48,796 bases of DNA from Lachnospiraceae bacterium (GTDB taxonomy: Bacteria; Bacillota; Clostridia; Lachnospirales; Lachnospiraceae): assembly GCA_024687745.1 (NCBI GenBank), contig JAILEM010000001.1:1-48796 (forward strand), read 5' to 3'. The notes below the pieces were generated by a model, which was not told the DNA's origin, ran no database searches, and was given only the letters and a program-made list of their open reading frames with translations. Shown here piece by piece: positions 16,240-24,368 of this stretch. Position numbers and translations under genes: made by a program. The stretch's first letter is position 1; each line of letters begins with the position of its first letter.

Positions 16240-17726
16240 AAGAAGTATTTATGTTTATAGCAGTCCTTATACCGGTCGTATCGGGTTTTCTGATCCCCTT
16301 TATACACTTTCCGGGGAGAAGATCGAAACAGATATACACAGAGTTCTTTGTGATCCTTACATCCCTCCTTGTATACCTGCTTATCTTCAATACACCTGAA
16401 GGGACATTTACCTTTGCAAGATTTACAAGGGAGTTGTCCTTAAGCCTTAGGATAGACGGGATGTCTGTCATCTTCGGAGGCCTTATAGCGCTTCTGTGGC
16501 CGCTTGCAACTCTCTATGCCTTTGAATACATGACAAAGGAAGAGAATGAAAACATATTTTTTATGTTCTATACCATGACCTATGGGGTGACTCTGGGAAT
16601 AGCCTTTGCAAAAGACCTGCTGACAATGTATTTCTTCTATGAGCTTCTGACTCTTGTCACGGTTCCGCTTGTCATGCATACCCTGACCAGAGAGGCGATA
16701 CTTGCGGGAAGAAAGTATCTTTATTATTCTCTCGGGGGAGCTGCCTTTGCATTTATCGGTCTTGTTTTTGTGATAACAAACGGAACGACCCTTAACTTTA
16801 CCTATGGGGGAGTTCTTGATAAGGCTGCCGTTGCGGGTAAGGAAGATCTGTTCCTTCTCATATATGTCATGACCTTTTTGGGCTTTGGAGTAAAGGCCGC
16901 GATCTGTCCGTTTAATTCCTGGCTTCCCGCTGCCAGCGTGGCACCGACACCCGTTACAGCCCTTCTTCATGCAGTGGCGGTCGTAAAGGCAGGAGCCTTT
17001 GCTATACTCAGGATAACCTATTTCAGCTACGGCACGGCGCTCTTAAATAAAAGCTGGGCCCAGCATTTTGTTATAACGGTTTCCCTGATCACTATACTTT
17101 ACGGAAGCATTAAGGCGCTGAAGGAGACGCATTTTAAGAGAAGACTGGCCTATTCGACGATCTCAAACCTGTCCTATATTCTGTTCTCAGCGGCACTTCT
17201 TTCACCGCTTGGCCTTGTGGGAGCTCTTTCCCATCTTGTTATACATGCCATCATGAAGATATGCTCCTTCTTCTGTGCGGGAGCAGTGATACATCAGACG
17301 GGGATCAATTATATTCAGGATCTGGACGGCCTTGGGAAAAAAATGCCGGGGATCTTTTCGATATTTACGATCGCCTCCCTAGCCCTTATGGGAGTACCCG
17401 GACTTCCCGGATTTATAAGCAAGTGGTACATAGCAAAGGCTGCGGTAAACAGTCTTGACGGATTTGCATATGCAGGTATAGCGGTTCTTTTGATATCGGC
17501 TCTTCTGACGGCTGCTTATATGCTCTCGATAGTGATAAGAGCGTTTTTTTCCGAAAAGGAATTTAAATATCCGGAGTCTGAAGCATCAGATGGCAGGATA
17601 GAATTAAAGGATCCTTCCTGGAAGATGATGCTTCCCCTTTATATCTTTGCAATTCTTATAATTGTTCTTGGCGTTTATTCAGAGCCTTTGATCAATTATA
17701 TTTATGAAGTATCAAGAGTGATATGA
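16236..17726 (+). CDS. Mrp-like antiporter NuoL/M-type subunit, third of four
   Basis: Polytopic membrane protein of 496 residues. Key segments are MYFFYELLTLVTVPLV (Glu), VKAAICPFNSWLPAASVAPTPVTALLHAVAVVKAGAF (the NuoL-type Lys and broken-helix region), and HAIMKICSFFCAGAV (Lys). The PTPVTALLHAVAVVKAG variant is the NuoL/MrpA-like form, so this may be the closest counterpart of the MrpA N-terminal portion. Overlaps the previous gene by 4 bases and is 16 bases from the next. Confidence 0.88.
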   Translation: MKEVFMFIAVLIPVVSGFLIPFIHFPGRRSKQIYTEFFVILTSLLVYLLIFNTPEGTFTFARFTRELSLSLRIDGMSVIFGGLIALLWPLATLYAFEYMTKEENENIFFMFYTMTYGVTLGIAFAKDLLTMYFFYELLTLVTVPLVMHTLTREAILAGRKYLYYSLGGAAFAFIGLVFVITNGTTLNFTYGGVLDKAAVAGKEDLFLLIYVMTFLGFGVKAAICPFNSWLPAASVAPTPVTALLHAVAVVKAGAFAILRITYFSYGTALLNKSWAQHFVITVSLITILYGSIKALKETHFKRRLAYSTISNLSYILFSAALLSPLGLVGALSHLVIHAIMKICSFFCAGAVIHQTGINYIQDLDGLGKKMPGIFSIFTIASLALMGVPGLPGFISKWYIAKAAVNSLDGFAYAGIAVLLISALLTAAYMLSIVIRAFFSEKEFKYPESEASDGRIELKDPSWKMMLPLYIFAILIIVLGVYSEPLINYIYEVSRVI

Positions 17727-17742
17727 TTTAAGAGGTAATAAA

Positions 17743-19875
17743 ATGGGTTTTGCAAAAACAGGATCGATGATCTTCATATTGATATTCATGCCCCTGTTAA
17801 GCGGTCTTCTGACACAGCTAAAGGGGATAAAGAAGGAGAGTATATCAGGGCCCTTCATAAGGGCATCTGTAAGTCTTGAATTTGTGCTCTCCCTGATTTT
17901 ACTGATCTCATATATTGAGGATCCTTCCGAAAAGGTATTTGGGATAGAAGGCTTTGCTGCCCTTGGAATAAGCTTTGTTACTGACGGCTTCAGAAGGCTG
18001 TACTCCTTTATCGCTGTTTTCATGTGGACCTGTGCTGTCTTTTTTTCCCGCGAATATATGGGACATGAGGAAAACAAAAACAGGTATTATTTATTTATGA
18101 TGATAACGCTTTCATCCACAGTGGGAGTCTTTTTTTCGGCAGATCTCTATACTCTTTTCATTTTCTTTGAGATAATGTCCCTTGCTTCATATGTATGGGT
18201 AGCCACAAATGAGGATTCAGGGTCGCTTAAGGCAGCAGGCATATACATGGCGGTTGCCGTGATAGGCGGGCTTGTTATGCTCATGGGTATATTCATGATA
18301 TACTCACTCCTTGGAACATTGAATATAAACGATCTTTCTTCGGCATATTCGAAGGCTCTTTTAAAGGATCCCTCCATAAGGGGAGAGGTTTTCATTGCTT
18401 CTCTTTGTCTTTTGTTTGGCTTTGGAGCAAAGGCCGGTGCATTTCCGCTTCATATATGGCTTCCAAAGGCTCATCCGGTCGCACCCGCTCCGGCATCGGC
18501 CCTTTTGTCGGGTATCCTCACAAAGGCCGGGGTGTTTGGCATACTCATCCTCTCCTGCAAAATGAACCAGGGGGACGGAGTCTGGGGCTCATTTATCCTT
18601 GTGACAGGAACCCTTACCATGTTTACAGGTGCCCTGCTTGCCATATTCAGCATAGATCTGAAAAGGACCCTTGCCTGCTCCTCTGTATCACAGATAGGCT
18701 TTATACTTGTGGGTGTCGGGATGTACGGATTGCTCGGTGAAGAAGGAAATACCGCGATAAACGGCGCACTGATGCATATGATCAACCATTCTCTCTTCAA
18801 GCTCGTCCTCTTCCTTGCCGCAGGTGTTGTATTCATGAACATACACGAACTGGAGCTTAATAAGATAAGGGGATTTGGCAGGAACAAGCTCCTGTTAAAG
18901 ACAGTATTTTTGCTGGGAAGTCTTGGTATTATGGGTATCCCGCTGTTTAGCGGATATGCTTCAAAGACCCTTATACACGAAGCGATAGTTGAATATTATG
19001 AACTTATTGCAGATAAGAGCCTGCCTGTGATCTATCTGTCTCAGGGTTTGGTAAGATTTATCGAATGGATCTTCCTTTTAAGCGGCGGATGCACGATAGC
19101 ATATATGCTCAAGCTCTTTGTGGCTGTTTTTGTGGAAAAAAATTCAGACAGAAGCCTTCAGGAGAGATATGACTCCATGAGAGGATCATATATTTCGGGT
19201 ATGAGCAGGGTAACCCTTATCCTGCCCTCCGTATTTTTTATATTGTTTGGTATCCTGCCCGGATTATTTGGTAAGGTCGCATTGACAGGGAGCTCTTTTC
19301 TTGGAAATAAGGAGATGAACATAAATTACTTTTCCCTTAATAACCTGAGGGGAAGCCTTATATCAATAGTTATAGGTCTTTTGATCTATTTTGGGATTAT
19401 AAGGAACCTTTTGATGTGGGAGAGTGAATGCAGTGAGGAGAAGATATATGTAGATCTGTGGCCTGAATGGCTGGATCTTTGTGAGCTTATATACAGACCT
19501 CTTCTTATGAGGGTACTTCCTGCTGTTTTCGGATTTCTGTGCAGGATACTTGACTGCATAGTGGATTATCTTATCATCCTTTTAAGGAAAACTGTTTTAA
19601 AGGACAGTGAAATACCGCGTGAGCGTCCTGAGGGTACCGCTTATACCAGCTTCCTTGGGAGAGCAGCCGATAAATTTGTCATGGTAATGAACAGGACCCT
19701 TTTGAGGAAACGACCGATGAAGGTTAAGGACCACGCCCATCTTCTTGCCCTGAGAAGAGAGGGGATAATGGAAAATGAATTTATAATCCTTAGAAGCATG
19801 TCCTTTGGACTGAGCCTTTTCTGTCTGGGGCTTATGGTAACGGTCATCTATATGCTGATAGCGGCATATTTCTGA
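17743..19875 (+). CDS. Mrp-like antiporter NuoL/HyfB-type subunit, fourth and longest
   Basis: Last gene of the operon, 710 residues. Residues about 1-500 are a typical proton-antiporter core with Glu in TLFIFFEIMSLASYVWV, Lys/His in AKAGAFPLHIWLPKAHPVAPAPASALLSG, and Lys in NHSLFKLVLFLAAG. The roughly 170 C-terminal residues add a helical membrane segment, a middle part with YVDLWPEWLDLCELIYRPLL, and a final helix. Comparable extensions occur in HyfB, HycC and EchA-like proteins, where they can run along the membrane arm. The start follows AAGAGG. Confidence 0.88.
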   Translation: MGFAKTGSMIFILIFMPLLSGLLTQLKGIKKESISGPFIRASVSLEFVLSLILLISYIEDPSEKVFGIEGFAALGISFVTDGFRRLYSFIAVFMWTCAVFFSREYMGHEENKNRYYLFMMITLSSTVGVFFSADLYTLFIFFEIMSLASYVWVATNEDSGSLKAAGIYMAVAVIGGLVMLMGIFMIYSLLGTLNINDLSSAYSKALLKDPSIRGEVFIASLCLLFGFGAKAGAFPLHIWLPKAHPVAPAPASALLSGILTKAGVFGILILSCKMNQGDGVWGSFILVTGTLTMFTGALLAIFSIDLKRTLACSSVSQIGFILVGVGMYGLLGEEGNTAINGALMHMINHSLFKLVLFLAAGVVFMNIHELELNKIRGFGRNKLLLKTVFLLGSLGIMGIPLFSGYASKTLIHEAIVEYYELIADKSLPVIYLSQGLVRFIEWIFLLSGGCTIAYMLKLFVAVFVEKNSDRSLQERYDSMRGSYISGMSRVTLILPSVFFILFGILPGLFGKVALTGSSFLGNKEMNINYFSLNNLRGSLISIVIGLLIYFGIIRNLLMWESECSEEKIYVDLWPEWLDLCELIYRPLLMRVLPAVFGFLCRILDCIVDYLIILLRKTVLKDSEIPRERPEGTAYTSFLGRAADKFVMVMNRTLLRKRPMKVKDHAHLLALRREGIMENEFIILRSMSFGLSLFCLGLMVTVIYMLIAAYF

Positions 19876-19898
19876 CGGGATCTGAAAAAGGTTTTTTC

Positions 19899-21134
19899 TC
19901 AGTCTGAACTAAATGACATATGATCTAAGTACATATCCTGAAAATCCGGATCATTTGCAAGTATCAGCTCAGAGCATTTGTTTTTCAGAGAATCTATTGT
20001 GGATCTGTCTTCACAGTTTGAGACATATCTTGAAAGGCCCATAAGGGAAGTGTTTCCCATTAAAAGGACTTTTTCTGCAAGCTCCTTTTTTATGAGCCCG
20101 ATATCGGAAGCAGCGCCCATATCCGTGAAATTTCCCATGCCTCCTGAAATATAGACCTTATCTATATCTCCGATATTTATGCCGTAATTTTTGATAAGGA
20201 GTTCACAGCCTGTATAGACAGCGGATTTTGCCATCTGGATATTTCTTATATCCTTCTGGGTTATCAGTATCCTCCTTGAATCTCTTCGTACATACGGATA
20301 ACCCTCTTCGAAATAAATATCCGCTAAAAGCCCGTTATCGTCGATTATCCCCTCTTTGTGAAGGGATGAGGTGACACTTATCACATCAGAGGCAGTACCT
20401 ATAAGACTGCCCTCAAAGGCAGGTCCTGCCGCTGCAGAGGTAACAAGTATCTTTTCCCTGTTTCCTATTGCCATTTCACCATTGGTTCCAAGATCGATAA
20501 AAAGGCAGATCTTATCATTTATATGATATCCCAGGGCATAGAGACCTGAAAGAGCATCACCGCCCACATAGGCTGATATTCCGGGGAAGGCTTCATACGG
20601 GATGCCGTCTATATCACCATTCTGCCATTCGTTGCTGACAGGAGTGAACGGATAGCTGACAAGTCCGCTGCAGTCATATCCCTTTAAAAGATGTATGATC
20701 GTGGTATTTCCGGACAGAATGATCCTTTCGGGTCTGCTTTTGGCTTGTGTGATAAGCTTTGAGATATCCTTTGAGATAAGAGACTTAAGCTCTTTGCCGT
20801 GTCCGTTTATGGAGGCTTCGCTCCTTGATACTACATCAGAGCCGTATATGGATTGCGAATTTGGTATACCGCCGCTGAAGGTTATCCTGCCGTTTTCTAT
20901 AAACTCTCCGGCAATGGTTGTTGTTCCGAGATCTGCGATAAAGATGCTTCCTGATGGGAGTCTGTTATTTATTTCGCCTATCAGGGCATCCCCGGGATAG
21001 CCTGACAGGATTCCTGCATCCCTTACCGATTCCGCAAGTATGCAGCTTTTACATAGTCCGCAGTTGACCCTTCCGGTACAAAACGGCGGTCTTTTTATTT
21101 CCGCTTTAAGATCGGTCGTATTATTCTTCATCAT
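19899..21134 (-). CDS. ASKHA-domain protein (DUF4445 / RACo-like)
   Basis: A 411-residue soluble ATPase-fold protein. Related RACo-type proteins reactivate corrinoid enzymes and normally carry an N-terminal 2Fe-2S ferredoxin domain. Here the N-terminus is short and has only a Cys cluster, C19-x5-C25-x2-C28-x2-C31. The ASKHA fold follows: phosphate-1 IADLGTTTIAGEF, phosphate-2 LFIDLGTNGEMAIG, the linker SAAAGPAFEGSLIG and the adenosine-type VYISGGMGNF. The start is within the end of the small upstream frame, so translation is likely coupled. The cluster could bind an iron-sulphur centre. No corrinoid-methyltransferase gene is nearby, so its true partner is unknown. Confidence 0.87.
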   Translation of the reverse strand: MMKNNTTDLKAEIKRPPFCTGRVNCGLCKSCILAESVRDAGILSGYPGDALIGEINNRLPSGSIFIADLGTTTIAGEFIENGRITFSGGIPNSQSIYGSDVVSRSEASINGHGKELKSLISKDISKLITQAKSRPERIILSGNTTIIHLLKGYDCSGLVSYPFTPVSNEWQNGDIDGIPYEAFPGISAYVGGDALSGLYALGYHINDKICLFIDLGTNGEMAIGNREKILVTSAAAGPAFEGSLIGTASDVISVTSSLHKEGIIDDNGLLADIYFEEGYPYVRRDSRRILITQKDIRNIQMAKSAVYTGCELLIKNYGINIGDIDKVYISGGMGNFTDMGAASDIGLIKKELAEKVLLMGNTSLMGLSRYVSNCEDRSTIDSLKNKCSELILANDPDFQDMYLDHMSFSSD

Positions 21135-21234
21135 CCTCTTCAGCTGCTATAACGCCGGATATTGCAGAGACTACGGCAGATACTACTATTGCAGCTATAA
21201 TTGCTATTGCTGTTATTCCGACAAATAATACCAT
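21121..21234 (-). CDS. 37-residue single-span membrane peptide upstream of ASKHA gene
   Basis: Small frame starting at an ATG preceded by AAGGAGGAACAAAG, an excellent ribosome site (about five bases spacing). The product is MVLFVGITAIAIIAAI continuing VVSAVVSAISGVIAAEEDDEE: one hydrophobic helix (residues about 2-30) and an acidic end. It has its own promoter and its last bases overlap the ASKHA start, so it is almost surely the first gene of a two-gene unit. I do not recognise the family. A small membrane anchor or regulator of the ASKHA protein is one possibility. It is below usual gene-finder size limits. Confidence 0.72.
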   Translation of the reverse strand: MVLFVGITAIAIIAAIVVSAVVSAISGVIAAEEDDEE

Positions 21235-21299
21235 CTTTGTTCCTCCTTGAGTGAACGGTTATGCATTAAAGTCATAAATCATTCGGTAAATGCCATATA

Positions 21300-21328
21300 A
21301 TTATAACAAGGATGAAGAAGAATATCCA
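21300..21328 (-). promoter_or_regulatory. Promoter of the small peptide and ASKHA gene
   Basis: On the minus strand TGGATA (21328-21323), 17 bases, and TATAAT (21305-21300) lie about 66 bases before the small frame's ATG. Confidence 0.6.
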
Positions 21329-21360
21329 TATTTTTTTGGTGAAGGGGTCAGTGATTATTC

Positions 21361-21389
21361 TTTAAAAAAGAGCTATCTGCTGATATAAT
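21361..21389 (+). promoter_or_regulatory. Promoter of the alcohol dehydrogenase operon
   Basis: TATAAT (21384-21389) with a 17-base gap from TTTAAA (21361-21366, 4 of 6 matches). It faces away from the small peptide's promoter. Confidence 0.55.
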
Positions 21390-21458
21390 TAGTTTTGTGG
21401 ACCGTAATTTATGGTTTTATCTGATAAAGCTTATAGTAGGACTGAGAGGAACGGACGG

Positions 21459-22427
21459 ATGAAAGCAGTCTGTTATGACGGAAATAAAGCAATATACAGG
21501 GAAGATGTTCAGATACCTTCTGCTAAGGAAGATGAAAGTCTCATAAAGATACTGATCGCTGACATATGCAGTACCGACAGGGAGATACTTAAAGGATACA
21601 GACCCGATTTCAGGGGAGTCATGGGACATGAGTTTGTGGGAGAGGTAGTTGAGAGTAATGATGCATCTCTTGTAGGAAAAACTGTCGTAGGTGAATTAAA
21701 TAAAGGCTGTGGGAAATGCCTATACTGTCTTACCGGAAGAGAGAAGCATTGTCTTAAAAGAAAGGTGATAGGGATGTCAAAGGACGGATGCTTTGCCGAG
21801 TACATGACGATAGCGACTTACCTTTTGCATCAGGTGCCATCAGGTCTTTCACCTGAGAAGGCTGTATTTACCGAGCCTCTTGCCGCAGCACTTGAGATAA
21901 CAAAGCAGGTTCACCTTGATCCTTCCTTAAATGCGGCTGTAATAGGTGATGGAAGGCTTGCCTATATGATAGCACAGGTTCTTTCTCTTACCGGGATATC
22001 CCTAACGGTCATAGGAAAACACGGGGATAAGCTTAAGCTTTTTGAACCCTTTGCAAAAACAGTGCTTCTTGAGGATTATTATGAGGGAGATAATATCAGG
22101 GAACTTAAGGCGGAAGACTGTTTTGAATATGTTGTTGAAGCATCGGGAAATAAAACGGGTATAGGGCTTGCACTCTCCATAGTCAGGAAGATGGGAGTGA
22201 TAATTTTAAAAAGTACCTATGCAGGGAAAACAGATATTGACATGAGCGTGATACCCGTTAATGAGATAACAGTTGTGGGAAGCAGGTGCGGTCCTTTTGA
22301 ACCGGCACTTAAGCTATTAAAGGAGGATAAGGTTTCCTTCCCGGAGGTTGAACTGTATGAATTAAAGGATCATGAAAAAGCCTTTGCTTCTCATGCATTT
22401 AAGTCGGGATTCAGGATAGGGCTCTGA
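21459..22427 (+). CDS. Zinc-dependent medium-chain alcohol dehydrogenase-like protein
   Basis: MDR-superfamily oxidoreductase of 322 residues. Catalytic zinc ligands are likely in ICSTDRE and GHEFVGEV. The structural-zinc loop is CGKCLYCLTGREKHC. The Rossmann domain has AVIGDGRLAYMIAQVLSLTG, a near GxGxxG variant. Relatives annotated as MDR/alginate-associated dehydrogenases exist, but the substrate is unclear. I place the start at ATG 21459, after AGAGG, rather than at the frame opening 48 bases upstream. The gene is first in a four-gene run with the STAS-kinase fusion 50 bases downstream. Confidence 0.85.
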   Translation: MKAVCYDGNKAIYREDVQIPSAKEDESLIKILIADICSTDREILKGYRPDFRGVMGHEFVGEVVESNDASLVGKTVVGELNKGCGKCLYCLTGREKHCLKRKVIGMSKDGCFAEYMTIATYLLHQVPSGLSPEKAVFTEPLAAALEITKQVHLDPSLNAAVIGDGRLAYMIAQVLSLTGISLTVIGKHGDKLKLFEPFAKTVLLEDYYEGDNIRELKAEDCFEYVVEASGNKTGIGLALSIVRKMGVIILKSTYAGKTDIDMSVIPVNEITVVGSRCGPFEPALKLLKEDKVSFPEVELYELKDHEKAFASHAFKSGFRIGL

Positions 22428-22477
22428 CCGGTTTACAGCTTTGTCGATTCAGGGTTATTTTGGGAGGATTATATTTT

Positions 22478-23578
22478 ATGGAAACAAATTTTGTGGATGG
22501 CGCGATGACCATAAAGCTTACAGGAAGGATAGATTCGGGTAATGTTTCGGAGATTGAGGAGGAGATAAGAACCGAGATATCTTTTTTTGATGATGTCAAC
22601 CTGGCTTTTGATGCCGGAGGTCTTGAATATATCTCGAGTGCGGGCCTACGTTTATTTCTGAAGCTCAAAAAAGAAACAAAAGCTCCCATCCGGGTTTTCA
22701 ATGTATCGGATGAAATATATGATATCTTTTCCGTTACGGGCTTTACAGAGGTGCTTGATGTCGAAAGAAGCATGAGGACCATAAGCTTAACGGGCTGTGA
22801 GAAGGTAAGCTCTGCCCTCAATGGAGAGATATACGGGCTGTCTGATGATGAGATAGTAAAGATATATAAAAAGAATATGCCCCTGTCCGAGATCAAACAG
22901 GAAAGAAATTATGCTCAGGCAGCCATGGTGGCAGGCATCCCCACTCTGATCCCCTATGATGTGGTAAACAGTGATAAGGGATACGGGATCGTGTATGAAA
23001 AGGCCGGAGCACAGACACTTGCAAATGCCATTTTCAGGGACAGGGATAATCTGGAAGTCTATGCAAAGGCTTTTGCAAATCTTCTTAAGGAAATGCATTC
23101 TACCGAGATACCTGATGGCAAGCTTCCGGATATAAAGGACAGATACAGACAGTGGTTTAAAGAGATAGGGGATTACGGGGACAATTTTACAAAGACCTTC
23201 TCTGCCCTTATCGATACCATACCTGACAGGAATACCTATGTGCATGGTGATATAGATCTTAACAGTGTTATGATAAAGGATGACGAGCTTCTTGTTTTTG
23301 ATATGGCAGGAAGTGCCAGAGGACATTCGCTTTTTGACCTTCAGGGTATATTTGCCTCACTTGTTGCGATCGAAAGAACAGGTGCCGGTTACTGTCGTAA
23401 GACCTTTGGTCTTTCGGGACAGACCTGTCTTGAATTCTGGAAGATATTCTTCAGGGAATATATGAACAAGAATGACAAAGAAATAGAAAAGATGAATGAA
23501 CTGCTGCTTAAATATTTTGTACTTAAAGAAAAGGTTTTGAACGGGCTTGAAAGAAAGAATCAGTTTGCCGGTGAATAG
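22478..23578 (+). CDS. STAS domain fused to an aminoglycoside-phosphotransferase-like kinase
   Basis: A 366-residue cytosolic fusion. Residues 1 to about 105 form a STAS (anti-sigma-factor-antagonist) domain: MTIKLTGRIDSGN, then LAFDAGGLEYISSAGLRLFL with Ser53/Ser54 at the usual phosphorylation loop. The rest is an APH-like fold with a catalytic loop YVHGDIDLNSVMI (His256, Asp258) and the metal-binding FDMAGSARGHSLFDLQG. The combination resembles kinase-like paralogues known in Fibrobacter (the TIGR02172 type), but I cannot confirm it. The ATG at 22478 is chosen because GGGAGG sits ten bases before; an in-frame TTG at 22460 overlaps that site. The substrate could be the STAS Ser or an outside metabolite. 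Confidence 0.83.
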   Translation: METNFVDGAMTIKLTGRIDSGNVSEIEEEIRTEISFFDDVNLAFDAGGLEYISSAGLRLFLKLKKETKAPIRVFNVSDEIYDIFSVTGFTEVLDVERSMRTISLTGCEKVSSALNGEIYGLSDDEIVKIYKKNMPLSEIKQERNYAQAAMVAGIPTLIPYDVVNSDKGYGIVYEKAGAQTLANAIFRDRDNLEVYAKAFANLLKEMHSTEIPDGKLPDIKDRYRQWFKEIGDYGDNFTKTFSALIDTIPDRNTYVHGDIDLNSVMIKDDELLVFDMAGSARGHSLFDLQGIFASLVAIERTGAGYCRKTFGLSGQTCLEFWKIFFREYMNKNDKEIEKMNELLLKYFVLKEKVLNGLERKNQFAGE

Positions 23579-23599
23579 ACCGTAACAGGAGGAGAGAAG

Positions 23600-24352
23600 T
23601 TGAGAACTAAATTACCCGGAGAACCGGGGGTAAAGAATGCGGGACGGACAGATGAGAAAACAGCGGAAGCGGAAGTTTTGATGGATAAAAAATACCAGTG
23701 TCCGATATGCAGAACAGATTTTTCTTCAAAAGGTTTAAAACAGGGAAAAGCGGTCAATGCAGGAGTGGATATCGACCTGTTCGTTCGCTATAAGAATATA
23801 GATGCCGTAAAATACCGGGTGATAAGCTGTCCCAAATGCGGATATACGGCTATGGACACGGATTTTATGATGATAAACAAACATGAAGCTGTTGCTCTTA
23901 AGAAGCAGCTTATATTAAAAGCAGGTGATCTTTATGAAGCAAATGACTTCAGAAGCTTTGAGGAGGCATTGGCACTTTACAGGTCCGCACTCAGATGTTC
24001 GCTCATAAAACAGGGAAAATACAGCGAGAGAGCCAATATAGCCCTGAATACCGCGTGGCTTTTAAGAAAATGGAGAGAAAAGGGCGGTATATATAACGTG
24101 CAGACAGAGCCGGAAAATGAAAAAAAATATCTCAATCATGCACTGAAGAATTTTAAGGAAGCGGAAAAGCTTGAGAGTTTTCCGATCAGAAATATGAGTC
24201 CGGTGACATTTTCCTATCTTATGGCGGCTCTTTGTTATGAAACAGGCAGTAATAAGGAAGCTTATGCTTATCTTATAAAGGTTCTAAGTGATAATCAGGC
24301 AGAGAAAAGGATACGTATTATGGCGGAGGAACTGAAAGAAAAAATACGATAG
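23600..24352 (+). CDS. DUF2225-family zinc-ribbon and TPR-like protein
   Basis: A 250-residue cytosolic protein of the DUF2225 family, whose function is not known. Residues 34-80 have two paired cysteines (CPIC and CPKC), typical of a zinc ribbon. The remainder is helical, with tetratricopeptide-like pairs (RSFEEALALYRSALRCS; ALKNFKEAEKLESF). The TTG start at 23600 is supported by AGGAGG at seven bases spacing; an internal ATG (residue 28) lacks a ribosome site. It lies 21 bases after the STAS-kinase gene and 16 bases before the lipoprotein gene, so probably one operon. Confidence 0.82.
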   Translation: MRTKLPGEPGVKNAGRTDEKTAEAEVLMDKKYQCPICRTDFSSKGLKQGKAVNAGVDIDLFVRYKNIDAVKYRVISCPKCGYTAMDTDFMMINKHEAVALKKQLILKAGDLYEANDFRSFEEALALYRSALRCSLIKQGKYSERANIALNTAWLLRKWREKGGIYNVQTEPENEKKYLNHALKNFKEAEKLESFPIRNMSPVTFSYLMAALCYETGSNKEAYAYLIKVLSDNQAEKRIRIMAEELKEKIR

Positions 24353-24368
24353 AAAAAAGGAGAGAGAA

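Noticed and set aside
16440..16970. 176-residue open frame antisense to the third antiporter subunit
   Set aside because: Lys/Gly-rich translation with no domain, opposite a clear membrane subunit; typical shadow.
10521..19875. Reading the antiporter operon as a membrane-bound hydrogenase or complex I
   Set aside because: No hydrogenase large/small subunits, NuoB/C/D/I or H-type subunits are present; E, F, G and B/C fit Mrp.
19876..19898. CTGA/TCAG and A/T-run structure between convergent genes as a terminator
   Set aside because: Stem needs a bulge and lies mostly in A/T runs; too weak to call.
22411..23326. Two overlapping antisense frames across the STAS-kinase gene
   Set aside because: No ribosome site and no domain; the plus-strand gene has intact motifs throughout.
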